Below, piece after piece: positions 57,743-64,000 of a DNA stretch of 64,000 nt. The first letter of the stretch is position 1, and each line of letters begins with the position of its first letter. A model generated the notes under the pieces. It saw only the letters and a program-made list of their open reading frames with translations, searched no databases and was not told where the DNA came from. Position numbers and translations under genes: made by a program. The DNA comes from Entomortierella parvispora (lineage: Eukaryota; Mortierellomycota; Mortierellomycetes; Mortierellales; Mortierellaceae), in NCBI GenBank assembly GCA_963573315.1, contig OY752143.1, positions 868,001 through 932,000 of the forward strand, written 5' to 3'.

Positions 57743-58839
57743 ATTAATTTTTAATTTATCACGAATAATATTTAATTTTAGTGACGATTATACCCATTTT
57801 CCACCCTTTTTTTCATTCCGTTGCAGTTCATTCAAAAACCATCCAATTCGTTTGATTTCTGAAATAAATTGAATCCGAGTTCTGGGCCTTTCAGTTCACC
57901 CAAAATAGAGGATGAGGTAAAATTATTTGATCATGAATAGACCGATTTTATCCGGACAGAATCTTTTTTGCGATATCTCTATTTCCATTGACGAGAACTT
58001 GTAGAAAATTTCAACGTATCTTATGACCAGGAGTAGACAGAGAGGGGGGTAAGGGGGGCGAGACAGGCACGCGAGACGGCCTTTCATCTCTCTCCGCTTC
58101 GAATTCTCCCAGCGCGCAGGTGAGAACATCTTATCGAATCTCGACCCTGACGGCTAATTCATGAAGGATGAAAATGGACTGGGTCTCTTCACCGACAGCG
58201 AATCCTCGAGAAGAGAGCATAGAAAAAAGAGGGGGCAGCAATAAACGGAAGGCATGTAGACAAGCTGCTGGTTACAAAAAATCACCAATCCCCGCCAAGG
58301 GTTCTTGTCCAAAAGTAAGGCACCGGCTGTATTCTCGGATCCGAGATTGACATGAAAAGCCAAACTGGAGGCCGATTTGAGACTGCTCCAAGGGGAAGAG
58401 GCCGGTCGAATGCAGATAACTGAGGGGTGCAAGACGATGTTATCGCGTCTCTGTTGCCTTTCAACTGAGGCGATCTCAAATTGCAGTGAAGGATCACATC
58501 CTTTCCCTCCACAATTTCTGACGCAGGTCGTCAAGGCATTGGCTGTCCTAGGTCCGTGAATGACGATTGGTAGAGCTGAATCTAGTCGGTCGACATGATG
58601 AACGTCGCGTATCTTCAATGAAAGGGGAAAGTTCCAGAGATTCGGTGCGATGTTGTCTATAAAGAGAAGGACCTTATCGCCTACACTAAAAGAGTGGTCG
58701 CGTCGGCATTGTCCACATGCCGAGTCTGTCGCTGTCGGATGTCAAGTAGAGCGCCCTAAACCAGTGAGTGCAGCAGATCGAGTGATATTTATTCGCGCAC
58801 ACGAATAGTGTTTGTGTGCACCTACATTCAAGGCTGTTG
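57743..58839. other. Gene-free stretch with probable right flank of the transposon
   Basis: AT-rich up to about 57950, then ordinary DNA. A 154-codon frame on the minus strand (58154-58618) has no recognisable protein features. Nothing else seen. Confidence 0.4.
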
Positions 58840-59832
58840 CTATGTCGCCTTCTCCTTCGCGGAAAATGATTTTGTTGTGATTACAACGTCGCCAGGCACA
58901 TACTTTGTCTTTTTTGCTCTCGGATTCTCGGATGCAATTGCAGAATGCCGCGTATAAAGGTAAGCTTCACAGGCTACGATCAGCACAAACGCGAGGAACG
59001 CCAAGAGAACACGCTGGTAGGGATATCGCGCCAAAGTAGTGCATGATGTTAGAATGATACCTCGACACCCAAAAACTCTGGGTCATAAAAAAGACTTGCC
59101 ACTCTTACTTTGCCGAGATCCTCTGTGAAATGTGCTGACAGCATGAATACTGCCATAAAGACGGCTCCACCTGTGTATAGTACGTTGATGATACCTGTGA
59201 GATGGGCTTTTACCTCCTGCATCTCCTTCATATCCTGCTTTAAACTGCTTCCGATTGATAATGACTCGCCGACACTGTTATCGATACTAGACACCATTCG
59301 CCGATACTCTTTCTCTGCCACTTGGGCTTTGATGTTGTTCATGATTCTCTCCAGTTCAGGACTCTAAAAGTATAAAGTCAAGGATGCATGTAAGGTTCAG
59401 TGGATCGTCCCTTGTGCTCCTCTATACCAGTCATTCACCACAGGTCATGTTTGTGAGACTACTTGCCCGCTCCTTGGGTGCTTGCTTGGGTATATAGACA
59501 GAGCTTCCTCTGATCATGGAATGGATCCAATAGTCACTGCGGTCTGAGGTACAGAGGTCATCGTTAGTATGCCTTGATCGGTCTACCGCGTGCCACTGTA
59601 TCCGTCAAGTACATCCTCTTTCAAGAATACCCTCATTTGCCTCTCCTTGGCAATTCTTCAAAAGCATGGCCGAGACTTGCTTGATGAGCTCCATGTTGAC
59701 GCACACTGGCACAGAGTCTAAAAGTAGCCTGGCCTCCCGTAATGTCCCTTGTTCCTGTATCGTGGTGCCTGTGGTAGAGTCAAGGAGTCTTCTGAAGGCG
59801 CTTTCAAGACGCGGTGTCCACTGGAGGTTCAT
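58840..59832 (-). CDS. VMA12: V-ATPase assembly factor VMA12/TMEM199-like
   Basis: Four exons (59613-59832, 59467-59543, 59109-59363, 58840-59013) give 241 residues. The second intron begins GC (gagcgg|gcaagt), a GC-AG intron. The joined protein has the Vma12 order: helical N-terminus, a SPELERIMNNI start of the conserved domain with EYRRMVSSID, a first membrane helix (INVLYTGGAVFMAVFMLSA) and, after the last splice, RVLLAFLAFVLIVACEAYLY, the paired helices of this ER membrane protein. It helps assemble the V-ATPase V0 sector. I chose the last acceptor (ctaccag at about 59014) because it brings the two helices together in the family spacing; reading through would add 20 residues. Confidence 0.75.
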
Positions 59833-60105
59833 GGTGGTTATGTAGGAGCGAGCGTGAGGTCGCTTGACCAGACCAGAGTAGACAGGGGACAAAAAGTCGA
59901 CTCTTCTCCAGCCTGCCTGCAGCAGCAGCAGTCCATGTGCACGTGACTCAGTCACTCTAAAATGATGGCTTAGACTTCCAAACAACTCTTTTTTCTTTTT
60001 TTCTTTTTTTTTTCTCATTCATTCCTTCACTGCCTTCTTCCCTGTTGCATTCACCCCCTACACACCTACTACCCTCCGTAGCAAACACAACCACAAACCG
60101 CAGCC

Positions 60106-60905
60106 ATGGTGTCCAACAACAAACGCCACACGATGAAAGCCATCAAGAATAAGGACATGATTCATCCTTCGTCCAGAAAGGCTCAACAGGTCATGCGTGT
60201 TGTTCTCCGCAAAGATCGTCTTGATCATCGCAACAAGGTCCGCGCCAACCAATCCCACTCTCAAGTCGACCGTGTCATGTGGTTCCGCCACGCCGTTCCC
60301 GAAGAGGTGCCCACCTTGACGAGAGAGGAGCATCACGAGCTGATTGAGGAATACCTCTCCAGATACAACGAAGAGTACGAATCTTTGGTGGCGTTGCATC
60401 GCCCAGGAAAGGTCCGCCCAAAAGCTGCACGCGAGGACATGTTGGCTCTGTTCATCGCCAACGAGCGTCAGGAGTATGCCTCCGGTTTCGGTAAGGACAT
60501 GGACTTTTTTTTTTATTATTCTTCTATCGATTTCATGTGTTTTTTTATGATGATCTACGCTTCATGCTACTTTAAACCCAGCTCAATTCGAATCTATATA
60601 ATGAGATTAAGCGTCTTACACTGACAGCAAAAAAACAAAGACTGCGTCTTTTTTTTGGTTATCAATGGTTTTTCCCTGCGGAAACTAACAGAATCTCTTT
60701 CTTTTTTTGTACAACAGAAATGCCCGATTTCTCCAGTCCAAAGAATGTCAAGTTGCTCCGCGAATGGGATGGCGATTTGAACTCGATCAAGCGTATTAAA
60801 ATGATCCGTCTCAACGACCCCAAACATCTGGCCAAGATGGCCGCCGCTGTTGCCGCTGCCACAGGATCCCAAAAGACGAATGAAAGCTCTGATATGCAAG
60901 AGTAA
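60106..60905 (+). CDS. TMA16: Translation machinery-associated protein 16
   Basis: Two exons (60106-60490, 60718-60905) give 190 residues, near the family length. The highly basic start (MVSNNKRHTMKAIKNKDMIH, then PSSRKAQQVMRV) and the middle (QVDRVMWFRHAV, LIEEYLSRYNEEYESL, PKAAREDMLALF) are those of Tma16, which binds pre-60S/60S ribosomal particles. After the 227-bp intron come MPDFSSPKNVKLLREWDGD and a Lys/Ala tail, where the conserved acidic-aromatic C-part ends. The gene is divergent from the VMA12-like gene, with 273 bp and a T-rich tract between starts. Confidence 0.88.
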
Positions 60906-62604
60906 TCCTGCCATTTCTTTGTATCTTTTCATTCGCTCTATTTATCGTCCTCTGTTTACATCATTACCCATACCCTTCATCATTTTCCTCCTGCTGTAAC
61001 ATATTGCATTCTTGCATCGCTTCGCAACAAAACCATCATCCAATCGTGTACTCTATCAAACAAAGTCAATCTCACTTTTCAACGAGAAAATAAATCAGAA
61101 CGCGTTGTTTCGCGTTGTCTAATTGAGCCTCACTTGACTCTCTTCAATACCATCTGTCTGTTGAGCTGTGAGATTGCGCTTGTCGTGAGTGAAGTCCAGA
61201 AGGCTCTTGATCGACGGCATTCCGCTTCTCAGGTCGCCTCCCTCATCATCCAGCTGTAGAATGTACCTCTGGATTGACCTCAAGTACGCCTGCTGTGCCT
61301 CCTGTCCTGACTAGAAAGGCGGCTCCTCTTTCACCCTTCCTTCTTCGTACTCCGATGAATCACCCTCTTTGTCTTCGACAACGGTTAAAAGCTGATGTGG
61401 AGTCAGATGTGAGTATGCTAACGTGTCCTCGCCACAATGACCATCCTCGCTGTCTAGTAGGAGTCGGATATCAGGACCATCTCGAAAGTAGTCTTTCCGC
61501 CGCAAATGAAGCAATCGGAAGGACCGTTCGAAATCCCTGACAGTTGCCTCATCCAAACCCACGCCGCCCTGTCCATCTGACTCTTCTTGATCACACTCAG
61601 TTTTTTTGATTCCACAATGACCGAAGCAATCGCGGATAGTATAGTTTACATTCGTCCCACGCGGCAGTCGTCAAGTGTATCGCCTCCTAGAGGTTGATAT
61701 CCGCAACGGTGCCTAGCGGCAGGTAGAATAGTCGCGTTCTTTGAGGTGTACGCAGCTTCGCTAGTTTAGACGATACATGGCCATGTATACTATCAAGAAT
61801 TAGAACCTCCTTCTTCTCAAGAAGTATCACTCTCTTGTCAAATGCCTTGAAGTCATTCAGAAAACAGAGTTGTTGTCAGTCTAGCCCCGTCCATTTGGCG
61901 TGAGAGTCGTCCGTCAGGCTGTCATCCAGTGCTTTTTTATAGCGAACCATTTGCTTTTCCGTTTTGGCTGCCTTCTTTGGTTCCAAATCGTGCAGTGATC
62001 CCACGAGCTCCTGGTCGTCGTTTATAGAGTTTTCATCCCTCTCAGCCTGGGTGCACTCGCTGCTCTCTTTTCGTCATTTGGGGTGTGCGGTTCTAGTCGC
62101 AAATTGGTTGCGGGTGGAGGCAATGATGATGCAACAGAGCGGGAACGGCTCCCTCTCTCTTATAAGAAGCACGGAAAGATCTACATCAAATCGTCCAGAG
62201 AGAGAAAACAAGGGGCCAAGGACCGGAAACGGGTGTTCTTCTTTGTCTGGCGAGTCAGCGGGGACACGAGAGCTTTGTCTACGCCGCCAGTTCTCATCTT
62301 GATCATGTGCAGAAATGGCCTTTACTGTTGTCCTGCGTCAAGTTGTCCGTTGAATTAGGTTGGGAGTATCGATTACTGCACTTGGAGGACTTGGCCGAGA
62401 TCATGATGATGGTTGAGTGACCTTTAACTTGGCAGCTCTTCTTTCTTCTTTGGACTGTTCCATGTCGAATGTTGAAAGTAACATGCGTTTGCATTTAAGA
62501 ACCGCACCAGTTCCCGTCGCGATGAATCCCCTCCTTTCCGCTTTCCTTTACCCGATACCCCAGTGATTACCTCGACGTGCCCGTGTCCTCGCACCCTTAT
62601 TTCA
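60906..62604. other. Intergenic DNA containing a dead transposase
   Basis: 3' region of TMA16, the decayed pogo-type element (61140-62050), and 500 bp without clear signal before the LRR-type gene. Confidence 0.45.
61140..62050 (-). pseudogene. Decayed pogo/Tigger-type (DDE_1) transposase
   Basis: On the minus strand the core reads LNDFKAFDKRVILL, then EVLILDSIHGHVSSKLAKL with an RLFYLPLGTVADIN continuation, which is the layout of the second catalytic Asp and the following L-PP-T block of DDE_1 transposases. After a frame change come VNYTIRDCFGHCGIKK, matching the TIxNCFxHCG stretch downstream of the core in this family, and a C-terminal piece with ATVRDFERSFRLLHLRR. Stops and shifts prevent any intact product. 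Ends not located. Confidence 0.6.
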
Positions 62605-64000
62605 ATGACAGCACCCCAGAGGCAACATGTCAGGGCATTTTGTGTTCTGCTCTTTCTGAACATTCTATTCTCTCGCTCGAGCAATCCATCGCGGTCAATC
62701 TTTTGTGCAGCTGCTGAAGAATATGTGCCCATTGTGCTCCCCCCTACCTCCTCGATTCTAGACTCTCCTGAAAGTCCAAGATTGGATCAACCCCCGCCAC
62801 AGCTCCATGGCGACCACCCCACCTCTCTCCTTCCTGTGGAATCCAGAATCTCATCGCTCTACCCCCCTGGTTCATTCGATCATTCCAATCAGGAAGCTCC
62901 AGTGCCCTCAATACCACCAAAGTCTCGTGCTCCTAACAAGCCGCCTACTTACACCCCTAATTCCGCACAGACTCCCGAAGAATCACAACCTGCAACTGCC
63001 AGTCTACCGGAAAGCTCAAAGCCTCCCAAAGGGAACAAGGCCGCTAACGCGCTTGGTTTGGTCCATGTCCCATTAAAGGTGTCTTGTGAGATATTGAGGC
63101 AATTCTATAACAGCACCGGCGGTATATCCTGGAGTAATCAAGACGGGTGGCAGTATGTCGATAGCATCAGCAGTATCATACCTGGACAGGGCAACAACAG
63201 GGGCCGGGTCCATGTGGCCGGAAGAGCACGCAACTGGAAAGAGAAAAGGGCGCTAGAAACCCCTCCGACGCGACGATTGCTCGGGGAGAACAAACGAAGT
63301 CGGGATAGAGATAACGATCATGACAACGATCGTTGTGACCATGGACATGACACTGAGGATGGCCCAGACCGACGGTCTCCTGATCATGACGCTCCCTCAG
63401 TCGATCATGTTCCCTCTCCTCGACCCCAGCACCCATCCTCAACACCGTCCAAAAAGCCCGAGGCCTCAGTCTTATCGCCTTCCACAACCGAAAACCGTCG
63501 ACCACGTCCTCCAGGACCAGATTCTGGCGTGAATTATCTCCCGATAGGATCTGACCCGTCGATCGGTCCAGCTACAACGCCAGTGATGGATCTGGATCCA
63601 AACAACTGCTGCGGATGGTATGGTGTTGTATGCATCGGGCCCGATGGTACCCTTCCACCACCATGGCCACCGTTTGACGAGGATCTGACTGCTAGTGCTA
63701 GTCGCGTAGGGAATCCTTCTGACCCGCCACCCTCCTTTTCTGGACCAAGTGCAGGGAAAAGCTCCAATCTTAAAACCCCCAGCCCTACAATCCAGAGCCC
63801 TCCGCCCTCAAGCGCGTCTACAGTTGTAGTTGGTCCACTCAATTCCCCTGTACCTGCATTCGGGAAAAGGAAGGCGGACACTTCGCCGACACGGCGGAAA
63901 AGGGCCATACCCTACTACAACTACCACGATCGAAACCAACAGCACCACGGAAAGGACGGTAGCAGAAACGGCAAGAATCCAGGAAGCCCAAAAGCCCCCG
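62605..64000 (+). CDS. Secreted LRR-type protein with disordered insert in its N-cap (5' part)
   Basis: From the ATG at 62605 the frame stays open for 465 codons and leaves the window. Residues about 10-25 (AFCVLLFLNILFS) act as signal peptide or anchor. A Pro-rich region follows to about residue 150. Then comes CEILRQFYNSTGGISWSNQ with DGW, and about 160 residues later NNCCGWYGVVCIGPDG. In plant- and fungus-type LRR proteins these two pieces are adjacent and form the cysteine-containing N-terminal cap before the repeats. Here a charged and Pro-rich insert (RSRDRDNDHDNDRCDHGHD and following) separates them, and a second Pro/Ser-rich segment follows. The repeats should lie beyond the window. 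The role is unknown; a cell-surface or secreted protein is likely. Confidence 0.65.
   Translation, partial: MTAPQRQHVRAFCVLLFLNILFSRSSNPSRSIFCAAAEEYVPIVLPPTSSILDSPESPRLDQPPPQLHGDHPTSLLPVESRISSLYPPGSFDHSNQEAPVPSIPPKSRAPNKPPTYTPNSAQTPEESQPATASLPESSKPPKGNKAANALGLVHVPLKVSCEILRQFYNSTGGISWSNQDGWQYVDSISSIIPGQGNNRGRVHVAGRARNWKEKRALETPPTRRLLGENKRSRDRDNDHDNDRCDHGHDTEDGPDRRSPDHDAPSVDHVPSPRPQHPSSTPSKKPEASVLSPSTTENRRPRPPGPDSGVNYLPIGSDPSIGPATTPVMDLDPNNCCGWYGVVCIGPDGTLPPPWPPFDEDLTASASRVGNPSDPPPSFSGPSAGKSSNLKTPSPTIQSPPPSSASTVVVGPLNSPVPAFGKRKADTSPTRRKRAIPYYNYHDRNQQHHGKDGSRNGKNPGSPKAP

Noticed and set aside
59014-59108. Coding read-through in the VMA12-like gene (20 extra residues)
   Set aside because: A strong donor (GTAAGAG), a TTCTAAC branch site and the acceptor ctaccag join the two membrane helices in the family spacing; read-through does not.

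Overview
The window is nuclear DNA of a filamentous fungus, most likely an early-diverging one of the Mortierella type (Mucoromycota; an inference from the mix of protein families, not a database match). The evidence is eukaryotic: short GT-AG introns with TACTAAC-like branch sites, TATA boxes 50-120 bp before start codons, pyrimidine-rich leaders, AATAAA-like ends, and fungal orthologues of nuclear genes (RSE1/SF3B3, NAE1/ULA1, FBP1, ADE8, VMA12, TMA16). There is no operon logic; neighbouring genes are mostly functionally unrelated.

Layout. 1-2671: no gene. 2672-7511: a seven-helix membrane protein and an F-box protein that meet tail to tail with 36 bp between stop codons. 9150-10800: a decayed DDE transposon. 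11401-15859: an orphan membrane protein and a C2H2 zinc-finger regulator. 16900-22100: gene-poor accessory DNA with a decayed gene, a secreted Cys-rich protein, minisatellites, a decayed secreted-protein leader exon and a fold-back element with arms of about 208 bp. 22232-36352: a dense housekeeping block: 48-aa membrane microprotein, glutaredoxin-like protein, SulP transporter without a STAS domain, Asn/Gln-rich protein, metaxin-like protein, GAR transformylase, a candidate Pol I factor (TAF1A-like) and fructose-1,6-bisphosphatase.

37375-46245 is the most interesting stretch. Five intact two-exon genes encode 66-73 residue secreted proteins with one eight-cysteine pattern, C-x2-C-x5,6-C-x2,3-C-x4,5-C-x4-C-x-C-x3-C. 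In all of them a phase-1 intron lies exactly between the signal-peptide exon and the cysteine exon. Two sit in the halves of a tandem segmental duplication (about 39185-41560 and 41566-44640); the second half also holds an unrelated small secreted protein that the first half lacks. I do not recognise the family and infer only that it is an expanding set of disulfide-rich secreted proteins.

46805-53584: NAE1-type E1 subunit (nine exons) and RSE1/SF3B3 (eight exons), convergent. 53585-58839: repeat-rich DNA with a 276-278 bp tandem duplication, minisatellites, a decayed gene and an intact DDE transposase. 58840-60905: VMA12-like V-ATPase assembly factor and TMA16, divergent. 61140-62050: a decayed pogo/Tigger-type transposase. 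62605-end: the open 5' part of a secreted protein with a leucine-rich-repeat N-cap split by a disordered insert. All exon coordinates were worked out by hand from reading frame and splice signals.
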